Assembly: GCA_021828225.1 (NCBI GenBank)
Contig: JAKASH010000034.1
Location: forward strand, 1 to 12,442
DNA: 12,442 bases
Direction of reading: 5' to 3'
Source of the DNA: Acidobacteriota bacterium
GTDB lineage: Bacteria > Acidobacteriota > Terriglobia > UBA7540
In this document: one piece after another, positions 1 through 7,461 of the stretch
Numbering within the stretch: position 1 is the first letter of the stretch
How the letters are laid out: every line of letters begins with the position of its first letter
Position numbers and translations under genes: made by a program
The notes under the pieces: generated by a model
Told to the model about the DNA's origin: nothing
Seen by the model: only the letters and a program-made list of their open reading frames with translations
Databases searched by the model: none

Positions 1-1149
1 CAGATTTTCAACTGAATACTCCCAAGCGAGTTCCCTTTCGATCCTGTCCCTTCCAATTTCTCCCATCCTTTTTCTCTCCTCAGGTCGTTCAAGCAACCAG
101 AGGATCTTGTGGGCGAAATCAGCCACTGGATTGGTTTTATCAGCGTAAAGAGATGATGCCTGGGCGCTAAATCTCCCCTCTTTGGATTCGAACTGAACAA
201 TGGGTTTAGCAAGGGCCATATATTCCATGATCTTAATCATCGTTGAAATGTCGTTTATCTCGCATGGTCTGTCGGGGTTAACGCATATATCTGCAGTCGA
301 GAGAACCTCCAACAATTCCCGGCCATAAAGTATTCCAGTGAAATTGACCATGTCCTCAAGACCTCTGTCCCGGACCAACTTGCGAAGGTTTTCTAATTCG
401 GGCCCTCCGCCAACGCACACAAAACGGATGTCCTGCCTACCCAAGCTCTTGATATGTTGAGCGATGTCCACGAGGATATCCAAACCGTCTTGAAAGCCCA
501 TGTACCCCACGTAACCAATCAGGTATCGCTTACCTCCTTTGAGGGCCGGATTCGGCGGAACAGGTTTGAAAGTCTCTAGATTAGGTCCATTCCGAACAAT
601 GAATACCTCGTCCCGGGTCTTGCCTCCTCTATTTATTGCAATGTCCCTATAACTCCCGTTTGTGACCATTACGATATCGCTAAAACGAAAAGTCAACTTT
701 TCAAGCAAAAGCAGAAGTTTATAAAGAAATGCCTTCTTTCCGAACTTGGAAATGCATAGCTCAGGGTTCGCATCGTGATGGTCGAAAATGTACTTAACAC
801 CCAGAAGCTTAAATGGCAAGGCAATTAGGAAAATAGTATCGGGAGGGTTACAGCCCTGGATTACATCAAACCCTTGCCGCAAATAGATCCAAGTGGCATA
901 TAAGAACTCCCAAAATAAAGCGCAGCCATACTCTAATAGATATGCGGCAGTTGTCCGCCCCTCCTTCGGCATGGGATGCCTGTAAATATGGATCCCCTCG
1001 ATAACCTCGCATCGCTTGCTGTTCGCACCCCGCGGACACACCACGGTCACTTCGTATCCACCCTTTACAAGCGAGAGGGCTTCATTAAAGACACGTGGGT
1101 CGGGCGGGACCGATTGGTTTTCCACGACAATAAGAACTTTCCGTTTCAT
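1..1149 (-). CDS. Family 4 glycosyltransferase (3' end beyond window)
   Basis: The frame is open for 383 codons from ATG at 1149 to the left edge, with no stop, so the C-terminus is missing. It has the two-domain GT-B look of retaining GT4 enzymes. The N-terminal half opens with a Rossmann strand (KRKVLIVVENQSVPPDPRV, residues 2-20) and contains FDHHDANPE (122-130). The C-terminal half begins near IGYVGYMGFQDGLDIL (211-226), followed by VCVGGGPELENL (244-255) and the donor-site segment NDISTMIKIMEYMALAKPIV (299-318). E309 corresponds to the second Glu of the EX7E signature, but the first position (301) is Ile. The probable role is transfer of one sugar from a nucleotide donor to the growing lipid-linked EPS repeat at the cytoplasmic membrane face; donor and linkage cannot be read. 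An AGGA about 7 bases upstream supports the ATG. It follows the dehydrogenase gene after 117 bases and is probably cotranscribed. Confidence 0.9.
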   Translation of the reverse strand, partial: MKRKVLIVVENQSVPPDPRVFNEALSLVKGGYEVTVVCPRGANSKRCEVIEGIHIYRHPMPKEGRTTAAYLLEYGCALFWEFLYATWIYLRQGFDVIQGCNPPDTIFLIALPFKLLGVKYIFDHHDANPELCISKFGKKAFLYKLLLLLEKLTFRFSDIVMVTNGSYRDIAINRGGKTRDEVFIVRNGPNLETFKPVPPNPALKGGKRYLIGYVGYMGFQDGLDILVDIAQHIKSLGRQDIRFVCVGGGPELENLRKLVRDRGLEDMVNFTGILYGRELLEVLSTADICVNPDRPCEINDISTMIKIMEYMALAKPIVQFESKEGRFSAQASSLYADKTNPVADFAHKILWLLERPEERKRMGEIGRDRIERELAWEYSVENL

Positions 1150-1266
1150 GGCAGTCCTGTTAACCTTGTCAACCCTTTGGAACAATCATTAAGGTAGGGA
1201 TTGTCGGAACTATCTTGTACGCGGAAGTTCAGGACCGGATGGATAATGCCGTCTTCAACGGCGACC

Positions 1267-2580
1267 TTACCAGCAGATACCATCGTATTTGCCATTGCTG
1301 CTTCCATGGCTTGAGATGCGGACAAAATCGACGATGCATTGGCCATCACGGAGGCGTTTTGGCACAGTTGCAAATTCGGGGTCCTTGTTGCCAATCACAA
1401 TGGTCTCTGCATGTTTTAAGACTGAATCGATATCGTCAACCATCAGCTTTGAGATGTGGGGAATGCGACCCACAATGAAATCTCGATTGGCGCCCACCAA
1501 TTTTGCTACCTGAACACTCTTATCGTAGATTTGCAAATCGTATCCCTTGCCAAGGAGACGCTCAATAATCTCGATCATAGGGCTCTCGCGAAGATCATCC
1601 GTTCCTGCCTTGAAACTAAATCCGAGAATCCCAATGCGCGTATGCCCCCATCGCGTAATAAGCTGCGAGCCTCTCGTGACCTGCAGTTCATTGCTCCGCA
1701 TGATTGAGTTCAAGATAGGCAACTCCAAATCGTTTGATTTGGCAACGTAATTCAATGCTCTCAGATCCTTAGGCAAGCAAGACCCTCCAAAGGCAAAACC
1801 GGGCATGAGGTAGGCAGGAGAAATATTGAGTTTCTTGTCCAGACAGAAAATCTCCATTGCCTTGTGTGCGTCCACTGACAGGGACTTGCAGAGGTTTCCG
1901 ATCTCATTTGCGTAGGCGATCTTTAGCGTGTGCCAGCTGTTATCGATGTACTTGACCATCTCGGCAGTTTCTAAATCGGTTCTGATCAGGGGAGCATCGA
2001 GTTTTGCGTAAAGCGCAGCTATTGCGTCGCCGCTAGCCCTATCCATTTCACCAATGATTGTCTTGGCAGGGAATTTGAAGTCCGCCACGGCCGAACCTTC
2101 ACGAAGAAACTCAGGATTATTGCATATGCCAAACCCAATGCCAGCCGACTTTCCGGAGTTTTCCTCCAGTAATGGGATGATGACGCGGCGCATAGTTCCA
2201 GGCAGGATCGTACTTCGAATTACAACTGTATGACGCTCGGCCTTTGAACCCAGCGCACGACCGATCTCCTCGCAAACGCGACGAATATAACCCAAGTCAG
2301 AGTTCCCATTGAGCTGGCTCGGCGTACCCACGCAAACAAGCGTCAAATCCGTGTCTTGGATGGCCTGGACTGCGTCTTGAGTAGCACGGAGTCGACCAGA
2401 CCTCACGGTGTCGGCAATGATTTCCCCGATATCGGTTTCAATAATAGGAGACCGGCCCGCATTTATTCCTTCAACTTTTGTCTGCTCGCGATCTACACCT
2501 ATAACTTCGTGCCCCTCATGCGCTAAACACCCCGCAGTGACCGCACCAACGTACCCTAGTCCCAGGATGCTTATTTTCAA
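1267..2580 (-). CDS. algD: AlgD-like nucleotide-sugar 6-dehydrogenase (probable GDP-mannose 6-dehydrogenase)
   Basis: This 437-residue enzyme of the UDP-glucose/GDP-mannose dehydrogenase family oxidises the C6 hydroxyl of a nucleotide sugar to a carboxylate with two NAD+. The NAD-binding motif GLGYVGAV lies at residues 7-14. NNPEFLREGSAVADF (154-168), KYIDNSWH (210-217) and the catalytic-cysteine segment GFAFGGSCLPKD (261-272, Cys268) follow, then FKAGTDDLRESP (323-334). Length, Cys numbering, the segments ANRDFI and RIPHIS, and the terminal GICW closely match my memory of Pseudomonas AlgD (436 residues), so GDP-mannose is the favoured substrate. A UDP-sugar cannot be excluded. An in-frame extension to 2664 exists, but the TTG at 2580 sits 5 bases after AAAGGAG and begins exactly at the conserved KISILGLGYVG, so I chose TTG. 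The gene follows a decayed aminotransferase and precedes the GT4 gene. Confidence 0.9.
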   Translation of the reverse strand: MKISILGLGYVGAVTAGCLAHEGHEVIGVDREQTKVEGINAGRSPIIETDIGEIIADTVRSGRLRATQDAVQAIQDTDLTLVCVGTPSQLNGNSDLGYIRRVCEEIGRALGSKAERHTVVIRSTILPGTMRRVIIPLLEENSGKSAGIGFGICNNPEFLREGSAVADFKFPAKTIIGEMDRASGDAIAALYAKLDAPLIRTDLETAEMVKYIDNSWHTLKIAYANEIGNLCKSLSVDAHKAMEIFCLDKKLNISPAYLMPGFAFGGSCLPKDLRALNYVAKSNDLELPILNSIMRSNELQVTRGSQLITRWGHTRIGILGFSFKAGTDDLRESPMIEIIERLLGKGYDLQIYDKSVQVAKLVGANRDFIVGRIPHISKLMVDDIDSVLKHAETIVIGNKDPEFATVPKRLRDGQCIVDFVRISSHGSSNGKYDGICW

Positions 2581-2585
2581 AATGT

Positions 2586-2604
2586 CTCCTTTCGCTGAGC
2601 GAAA
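2586..2604 (-). promoter_or_regulatory. Shine-Dalgarno of the algD-like gene with an abutting hairpin
   Basis: AAAGGAG (2592-2586) precedes the TTG start by 5 bases and decides that start. A perfect inverted repeat TTTCGC-TCA-GCGAAA (2604-2590) ends inside this ribosome site, so in mRNA a 6-base-pair hairpin would pair the AAA part of the site while leaving GGAG free. The ribosome site is convincing. A control role for the hairpin is inference. Confidence 0.6.
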
Positions 2605-2851
2605 ACTATTGCCTTCCGACAGTTTCGTGAAGCGTCCTGACCGCGATAGAGTCCCGCGGCACAATGCGACAATGTGCTAACTCACCCCTTGATTGCAACC
2701 CGGGGACTGGTCAGGTTCCAGGTCTGGAATTGGTTCTTCTCGTCGGCATATAGCACCCACAGGACGGTTCCAGCGTAAGCCCACGATACGGGTGAGGTTC
2801 TACGTAAAGAGAAGAGTGCAGATAACTTCGAACCCCAGGTGCGGGCACGCT
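2605..2851. other. Non-coding stretch between dehydrogenase and aminotransferase remnant
   Basis: I see no convincing gene here. A short minus-strand frame (2682-2855) contains a protein-like stretch, GTVLWVLYADEKNQF, but has only a TTG start and no ribosome site; it may be further gene debris. A perfect 14-base palindrome TTCCAG-AC-CTGGAA lies at 2716-2729. No rho-independent terminator is visible. A promoter for the dehydrogenase could be here, but I cannot point to a good -35/-10 pair. Confidence 0.5.
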
Positions 2852-3147
2852 TCAAGCCGCCTGGCCTCTATGCTGATTCCCCATGCTGGCCTTCTTCGCT
2901 CGCGTCACCACCGACTCAAGGACTTTGTCGGCGACGTATTGCTGCTGCTCGAGGGTCAATTGCGGAAACATCGGTAAAGACAACGCTTCGCTTGCGACTC
3001 GCTCGGAAACGAATAAGTCGATTTCCCCATACCAAGCCGCTGATACGCGTTCTGCATGTGCAGGTGAATAGGATAGTGAATTTGGCAACCATAGGAGCGC
3101 AGACACGAACCAAGCTCAACGCTGAGATCTGGATAGCATTTCAAAGC
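2852..3147 (-). pseudogene. 3' remnant of a second DegT/WlbC-type aminotransferase, frameshifted
   Basis: Two minus-strand frames together match the last quarter of the intact aminotransferase immediately upstream. The first frame (to about 3032) gives CQIHYPIHLHMQNAYQRLG, matching [19 protein letters not shown] of the intact protein. The second (from about 3031) gives YGEIDLFVSERVASEALSLPMFP, closely matching the intact [19 protein letters not shown] region, and continues through LTLEQQQYVADKVLESV to a TGA at 2852. The join falls at CGGCTTGG/TATGGG, where loss of one base at about 3031-3032 explains the switch. The N-terminal three quarters, including the PLP lysine, are absent. The two copies differ at many positions, so this looks like an older or independently acquired paralogue rather than a recent duplication. 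It cannot encode an active enzyme. It is a separate remnant: the intact gene stops at 3209. Confidence 0.85.
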
Positions 3148-3208
3148 CAGCAGTGTCTCTGCCTTAACTGCACCTTCTGTTTTTCCGAAACAATGCGTGG
3201 GACTATTC

Positions 3209-4432
3209 TTAAGCGGCTGCGCGTCTTTCGCTCTTGAGCACTTCGACAGTTGATTGTTGCAAGCCTTTGGCTACAATGTACTGTTGATCCGCAGTAAGTC
3301 CCGGAAACATGGGCAGCGAAAGGATCTCTGTGGCAACCTTTTCCGTAATGGGGAAATCTCCGGCCACATAGCCCAAACGGGTGTATGCCTTCTGAAGGTG
3401 CAGGGGGATCGGATAGTGGATGCCAGTGCCAATGCCATCCTGTGAAAGCTGTTTGATTATTTCGTCTCGATAGGGCACACGAACAACGAACAAGTGGTAA
3501 ATTGCCTTTGACCATTCCGGCTCATACGGCAGGATGATTGAATTGCCGGCCGCTCCGAAGAGATCACGGTATCGGTTAGCAGCCTGACGCCGCTTTTCAT
3601 TCCGCTCGGGAAGGTGCCTGAGCTTGACGCGCAGGATTCCGGCCTGGATTGCATCCAGCCGGCCGTTATAGCCTTCCATCTCGTGGTAATACTTTTTCGG
3701 CTGGCCGTGGTCGCGGAGCATACGAACCTTTTGGGCCAATTCAGGATCGTTTGTAGTAACTGCGCCACCTTCCCCGCACGCTCCCAGGTTCTTGCCGGGG
3801 TAAAAGCTGAAACCCGCGGCCTTGCCCATCGATCCGGCCTTTCTCCACTGGTTCTCTTTCTTTGAGAAATACTCAGCCCCGTGCGCCTGGCAGGCATCTT
3901 CAATCACCATGAGGTTATAACGCTCCGCCAACACCAGAATGGGATCCATGTCCGCGGTCTGCCCGTAAAGGTGAACGGGGACAACGGCTTTCACAATTTT
4001 TCCTGTCTCCTTGTCTACGAGTGCGCCATTACCGCCATCAGGAATGCACCTGTTCTCGAGGTAGTCCGCCAGCTTCTCAACATCCATGTTGTAGGTTTTC
4101 TCATCGATGTCAACGAACCGGGGCAGGGCACCTGCTTGCGAGATAGCTTCCGCTGTAGCGATGAAAGTGTTCGGGACCGTAACCACTGCATCGCCAGCAC
4201 CGACTCCCGCAGCGATCATGGCAAACCTCAGGGCGTCTGTGCCGCTGCTTACTCCCACACAATGTTTGACGTCGCAAAACTGAGCGAATTCGCTTTCGAA
4301 TTGTTCGACTTCGGGCCCACCAACAAATCCAGAGGTCTTCAATGCCCGCCTGAAAACCGCCACGAGTTCTTCTTCCAGTTCTGCATGCAAGCCAGTCAAG
4401 TCAAGAAACGGAACCTTATAGGCAGCGCTCAT
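3209..4432 (-). CDS. wlbC: DegT/DnrJ/EryC1/StrS aminotransferase (WlbC/WbpE-like)
   Basis: This 407-residue PLP enzyme of the sugar aminotransferase family has SSGTDAL (62-68) for phosphate contact, [10 protein letters not shown] (177-186, Asp179 facing the pyridine nitrogen) and [16 protein letters not shown] (209-224) with Lys214 as the expected PLP-binding lysine. [12 protein letters not shown] (256-267) and IHYPIPLH (338-345) are also typical. All catalytic positions look intact. Next to a WlbA-like oxidoreductase and a WlbB-like acetyltransferase, the likely job is glutamate-dependent amination of the C3 keto group of a UDP-2-acetamido-3-keto-uronic acid in the cytoplasm. An in-frame ATG at 4450 exists, but GGGAGG 5 bases before the ATG at 4432 favours the latter. 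The gene then overlaps the acetyltransferase by 17 bases, indicating translational coupling. Another 3-keto-sugar substrate is possible. A decayed paralogue lies just downstream. Confidence 0.88.
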   Translation of the reverse strand: MSAAYKVPFLDLTGLHAELEEELVAVFRRALKTSGFVGGPEVEQFESEFAQFCDVKHCVGVSSGTDALRFAMIAAGVGAGDAVVTVPNTFIATAEAISQAGALPRFVDIDEKTYNMDVEKLADYLENRCIPDGGNGALVDKETGKIVKAVVPVHLYGQTADMDPILVLAERYNLMVIEDACQAHGAEYFSKKENQWRKAGSMGKAAGFSFYPGKNLGACGEGGAVTTNDPELAQKVRMLRDHGQPKKYYHEMEGYNGRLDAIQAGILRVKLRHLPERNEKRRQAANRYRDLFGAAGNSIILPYEPEWSKAIYHLFVVRVPYRDEIIKQLSQDGIGTGIHYPIPLHLQKAYTRLGYVAGDFPITEKVATEILSLPMFPGLTADQQYIVAKGLQQSTVEVLKSERRAAA

Positions 4433-4919
4433 TATTTCCTCCCATCGCAATCGTTCTCAAAAACCGTGCGGGATTGCCCACTACAATGGCATTAGCCGCA
4501 ACATCCTTAGTCACGACGGCCCCGGCGCCAATGATGGCGTTCTCCCCGATCGTCACGTTAGAAAGGATAGTTGAACCTGAGCCAATCGATGCCCCGCGCT
4601 GAATCAGCGTTCGCTCCACCTTCCAGTCTTTCTCTGTTTGCAGCGTTCCGTCCGTATTTGCGGCGCGCGGGTACGTGTCGTTAATAAATGTCACTCCATG
4701 CCCGATAAAGACATAATCTTCGATCGTCACCCCTTCGCAAATAAAGGTGTGGCTGGAAATCTTGCAGCGCCTTCCGATCCTGGCATTCTTCTGGACTTCC
4801 ACAAACGCACCGATCTTTGTCTCGTCGCCAATTTCGCAGCCATAGAGATTGACAAACTTGGACAGTTTCACATCCTTTCCAAGCTTCACATCCGCTGAGA
4901 TGCATACGAATTCGCTCAT
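4416..4919 (-). CDS. wlbB: Left-handed beta-helix N-acetyltransferase (WlbB/WbpD-like)
   Basis: The 167-residue protein is almost entirely hexapeptide repeats of the left-handed beta-helix type, with imperfect [LIV]-G-x4 units at residues 9-75 and 103-140. Between them is a loop, [14 protein letters not shown] (78-91), and [12 protein letters not shown] (55-66) is characteristic of the WlbB/WbpD group. The end, VVGNPARFL (146-154), is the usual acetyl-CoA-binding finish of the family. It most likely transfers acetyl from acetyl-CoA to the 3-amino group of a UDP-2-acetamido-3-amino-uronic acid, working as a cytoplasmic trimer. Its ATG overlaps the TGA of the upstream oxidoreductase in an ATGA arrangement, and its 3' end overlaps the aminotransferase start. 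The three genes therefore look translationally coupled. The length is typical of WbpD-class enzymes. Acceptor identity is inferred from the family and neighbours. Confidence 0.87.
   Translation of the reverse strand: MSEFVCISADVKLGKDVKLSKFVNLYGCEIGDETKIGAFVEVQKNARIGRRCKISSHTFICEGVTIEDYVFIGHGVTFINDTYPRAANTDGTLQTEKDWKVERTLIQRGASIGSGSTILSNVTIGENAIIGAGAVVTKDVAANAIVVGNPARFLRTIAMGGNNERCL
4438..4443 (-). promoter_or_regulatory. Ribosome binding site fixing the aminotransferase start
   Basis: GGGAGG lies 5 bases upstream of the ATG at 4432 and inside the 3' end of the acetyltransferase gene. It makes the ATG at 4432 preferable to the in-frame ATG at 4450, which has no such site. Confidence 0.75.
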
Positions 4920-5917
4920 AGGTAAACTGCCTTCCCCTTGCCTTTCAAAGAGATCTCGGCGGCCTCGAGCATCTTGACAACTCGCAGCCCAGCTTCGCCG
5001 TCATTAAAAGGAGTCTGCCCTTTGGTGATGCAGTCGACAAAGTATGCTAATTCCGTACGAAGTGCCTCACATTGGTCGATCTTGGGCGCCCACATGTCGC
5101 CAGACCGGTAGCTCACCAGCAGATCATAAACCCCCTGGCCGGCAGTAACCTGAACGCCCTTGTCGTAGACCTTGATTTTTTCGTCTGCTTCCAAATCATT
5201 CCAGACCAGCATTCGCTTCTCTCCGCCGATCAGGGTGGTTCGAACCTTAACCGGAGACAACCAGTTAACATTCACATGGGCAATCGCGTTTCCCGGGAAA
5301 TAGATTGTGATGAAGGCAATATCCTCAAACCCATTGAGATGCTTCTCGCCAGTGGCAATGAGGGCATCAGGGTGCTTCTGTATCAGGTGGTCCAGAATCG
5401 AAAGATCATGTGGAGCAAGGTCCCACACGACGTTCACGTCATGCTGGAATAATCCTAGGTTGATTCTCATCGAGTCGTAATAATAAAGAGTACCCAGGGT
5501 TCCCTCATCAATTAGTTGGCGAATCTTTCGGACTGCACCCGTGAAAAGGAAAGTATGGTCGACCATAATCATCCGTTTGTTTTTCTGCGCGAGCTCAATG
5601 AGTTGTTCTGCCTCCGCTACGGTACGCGTAAAGGGCTTTTCCACAAAGACGTGCTTCCCTTTCTGAAGGGCTGCCTTCGCCAGTTCAAAATGCGTCCACA
5701 CCGGGGAGACAACAGCAACCGCCTCGACATCGGGCATAGAGACAAGTTCCAGAGGATCTTCAAGAAACTGAGTACCGTGGTTGAAACTCCTTGCACGCTG
5801 CAAAGCTGTCGAGTTCTTGTCGCAAATTGCAACTACTCGTGCGCCATCCAGGGCCTGGAAGTTTCTAACAACGTTCGGACCCCAGTACCCGTAACCAATC
5901 ACGCCGATTCCAACCAT
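4916..5917 (-). CDS. wlbA: Gfo/Idh/MocA-family oxidoreductase (WlbA/WbpB-like)
   Basis: This 333-residue NAD-dependent oxidoreductase has the N-terminal dinucleotide motif GVIGYGYWGPN (5-15), the EKPFTR segment (93-98) that carries the family's conserved Lys-Pro, VDHTFLF (119-125), and WDLAPHDLSIL (165-175) with the likely catalytic His170. It probably oxidises C3 of UDP-N-acetyl-glucosaminuronic acid to the 3-keto form that the neighbouring aminotransferase consumes. The GYWGPN and VDHTFLF signatures fit the WlbA/WbpB branch better than inositol or glucose-fructose oxidoreductases. The frame extends upstream to a TTG at 5959 and an ATG at 5932, but the ATG at 5917 follows a G-rich GGGGGTGG and starts at the Rossmann strand, so I chose it. 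The stop overlaps the acetyltransferase start by 4 bases. A gap of 192 bases separates it from the sugar transferase, leaving room for an internal promoter. Confidence 0.88.
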   Translation of the reverse strand: MVGIGVIGYGYWGPNVVRNFQALDGARVVAICDKNSTALQRARSFNHGTQFLEDPLELVSMPDVEAVAVVSPVWTHFELAKAALQKGKHVFVEKPFTRTVAEAEQLIELAQKNKRMIMVDHTFLFTGAVRKIRQLIDEGTLGTLYYYDSMRINLGLFQHDVNVVWDLAPHDLSILDHLIQKHPDALIATGEKHLNGFEDIAFITIYFPGNAIAHVNVNWLSPVKVRTTLIGGEKRMLVWNDLEADEKIKVYDKGVQVTAGQGVYDLLVSYRSGDMWAPKIDQCEALRTELAYFVDCITKGQTPFNDGEAGLRVVKMLEAAEISLKGKGKAVYL

Positions 5918-6034
5918 GTTCCACCCCCGCATTGTTAGGCTTGACTCGACAAGAGACAAACTAGAGATTGTTTTTTATCAGTGAAGACGACGGCTTTTTC
6001 GCCGGCAGGGAGTTGCATAGGGACAATGTCAAAT

Positions 6035-6095
6035 ATCACCGACTCAAATGGGTGATGCGTATTCATTAGGACTGAATGATTCGTCCGCCCCGGAC
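6035..6095 (-). repeat. Three tandem inverted repeats after the sugar transferase gene
   Basis: In the 192-base gap between sugar transferase and oxidoreductase, three perfect inverted repeats follow one another: GTCCG-GGG-CGGAC (6095-6083), ATTCA-7-TGAAT (6077-6061) and ATCACC-10-GGTGAT (6056-6035). The first begins 14 bases past the TGA. None is followed by a run of T on the coding strand, so they are not standard rho-independent terminators. They could form RNA hairpins that affect 3' stability or processing; that is inference. The remainder of the gap (6034-5918) shows no convincing gene. Confidence 0.5.
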
Positions 6096-6109
6096 AGGAA
6101 GGCAGACCC

Positions 6110-7258
6110 TCAATAGGCGCCGTCACCGGAGATAATGGCGCGTGGGGTTTCAAATAGAATTTTCAGGTCGAGCCAGATCGACCATGATTTCGCGTACTGC
6201 AGGTCAAGACGAACCATGTCATTAAATGTTGTCCGGCTTCGACCCTTCACTTGCCATAAACCTGTTATGCCAGGCTTGACCTCAAGAATCCGCCGTCTGT
6301 GCCAAATGTCGTAACTTTCAACTTCATAGGGTATCGGAGGCCTCGGTCCAACTAGGGACATTTCACCCTTCAGAACATTCCAGAGCTGCGGCAATTCGTC
6401 TAGGCTGGTCTTCCTCAAGAATCTGCCTATACGCGTGACTCGCGGGTCGTTGGTAATCTTGTAGACAACTGCCGGCTCAAGAGGATTTGCCGTTCCTGCT
6501 ATAAAGTGGCGCATATATTCCTTGTGTATGTTCAGATCGTTCTCCTGAAACATGGTTCTGAATTTCAGAAAGGCAAACGGGAGGCCATACTGCCCCACTC
6601 TGAATTGCCGAAAAAGTACAGGACCTTTCGATGAAATCTTAATCAATAGAGCAATCACCGCCAGCAACGGCAGTAGCAAAACGAGTGCTATCGCACTTCC
6701 AACAATGTCAATCGCCCTTTTCAGGGCAAGTGGTGTCTTCTTTCCAAGTTCATTTTCTCTCAAGTCACGATAGAGCATAGACCATCGCTGCCAGTTAGCC
6801 GCACTATCCGGTTGCAGGTACATACTTATCGAAATGAGGCCGAGTTCTTCACTCCTGAGATATCTGGAAAGAGCTGAAGTAACTTTCGCGTGGATGACAT
6901 CGGTGACGGGTACTGGTCCATCCGGCTTTATCTCGACGAAAATGACCCCAAGAATAGCCTCCTGCAGATACCACCCTCGTATATCAGAGTCCCGTGAGGC
7001 CGAACATAACGATGCCCAAACGTTGGGTATCAGATTAGTGGCGCGGCCGTTCCCCAGTACCTTTTGGAGATCAAGAAGCACCAACAAGAATGGCTTTCGC
7101 GACCTCTCCGCTCTTTTCCGTTCCAGGCAGAGCATTTCCCCAAACTGCGTTTCGTTTGGTATGGCGATGTCATGACCGTTCGAGACTCCGGCCAGCAGCG
7201 ACGGATGGCCTCCAAAATTCCACTGACCGCGCATTGCACGCAATGGCATTAGCTTCAC
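6110..7258 (-). CDS. Sugar transferase (monotopic phosphoglycosyl transferase) with degenerate GGDEF-like N-terminal domain
   Basis: The C-terminal part (about 177-375) is a bacterial sugar transferase core. It has one hydrophobic segment (183-206), then [12 protein letters not shown] (211-222), LKFRTM (231-236), [20 protein letters not shown] (285-304) with the Asp287-Glu288 catalytic dyad, GPRP, and [13 protein letters not shown] (328-340). It should transfer a sugar phosphate from a nucleotide sugar to undecaprenyl phosphate at the inner face of the membrane, starting repeat-unit synthesis. WbaP/WcaJ-type enzymes have four additional N-terminal membrane helices and a CoA-binding-like domain. 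Here there is instead a soluble stretch (about 38-145) resembling a nucleotide-cyclase/GGDEF fold: [26 protein letters not shown], then [19 protein letters not shown] where a GGDEF signature would be expected but is lost. The start is GTG at 7258, supported by GGGAGG 9 bases upstream; ATG at 7249 is the alternative. The sugar specificity cannot be read. Confidence 0.9.
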   Translation of the reverse strand: MKLMPLRAMRGQWNFGGHPSLLAGVSNGHDIAIPNETQFGEMLCLERKRAERSRKPFLLVLLDLQKVLGNGRATNLIPNVWASLCSASRDSDIRGWYLQEAILGVIFVEIKPDGPVPVTDVIHAKVTSALSRYLRSEELGLISISMYLQPDSAANWQRWSMLYRDLRENELGKKTPLALKRAIDIVGSAIALVLLLPLLAVIALLIKISSKGPVLFRQFRVGQYGLPFAFLKFRTMFQENDLNIHKEYMRHFIAGTANPLEPAVVYKITNDPRVTRIGRFLRKTSLDELPQLWNVLKGEMSLVGPRPPIPYEVESYDIWHRRRILEVKPGITGLWQVKGRSRTTFNDMVRLDLQYAKSWSIWLDLKILFETPRAIISGDGAY

Positions 7259-7267
7259 TGAGTAAGA

Positions 7268-7273
7268 CCTCCC
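7268..7273 (-). promoter_or_regulatory. Ribosome binding site supporting a GTG start
   Basis: GGGAGG lies 9 bases upstream of GTG at 7258. The downstream ATG codons at 7249 and 7234 have no comparable site, so the GTG is the preferred start of the sugar transferase. Confidence 0.65.
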
Positions 7274-7407
7274 GCCTCAAAAGGGATACTGAACAAGGGA
7301 AATGTCATATCTCGGAGTGCCGGACAGGCACGACACAACGGATGCAAACATAAGGGAGGTTAGTGCGTGGTGCTACATAAGACTATTTGGCGACGGCTGA
7401 AATCAAG

Positions 7408-7434
7408 TATAGCTTGCCTCACTTGCCTATAGCT
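7408..7434. repeat. Short compound direct repeat, two helical turns apart
   Basis: TATAGCT occurs at 7408-7414 and again at 7428-7434, exactly 20 bases apart. Between and overlapping them, CTTGCCT occurs at 7413-7419 and 7422-7428. Read on the minus strand, the downstream copy runs into TATACT, which resembles a -10 element, but no -35 stands at the right distance. Binding by a regulator is possible but unproven. Confidence 0.4.
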
Positions 7435-7448
7435 CCGCCCTCTGAACC

Positions 7449-7461
7449 ACACAGCCTGTGT
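7449..7461. promoter_or_regulatory. Perfect 13-base inverted repeat, operator-like
   Basis: ACACAG and CTGTGT flank a single base. The site lies in the gene-free gap about 190 bases upstream of the sugar transferase and about 15 bases from the direct repeat. It could be an operator or a short RNA hairpin; with a one-base centre a DNA site is more plausible. No regulator can be assigned. Confidence 0.3.

Noticed and set aside
1146..1394. 82-codon minus-strand frame overlapping the end of the dehydrogenase gene
   Set aside because: It overlaps the conserved C-terminus of the dehydrogenase in another frame, and no family is recognisable.
3881..4495. 204-codon plus-strand frame
   Set aside because: It lies antisense to the aminotransferase and acetyltransferase genes, whose motifs are clear. 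It is a shadow frame caused by codon bias.
5991..6004. Possible terminator CGGC-TTTTTC-GCCG
   Set aside because: The stem is only 4 base pairs, the T-run is in the loop on the plus strand, and nothing T-rich follows on the coding strand.
5935..6153. Minus-strand frame between sugar transferase and oxidoreductase, with an internal ATG at 6066
   Set aside because: It overlaps the sugar transferase end in another frame, has no ribosome site before either start, resembles no family, and runs through the inverted repeats.
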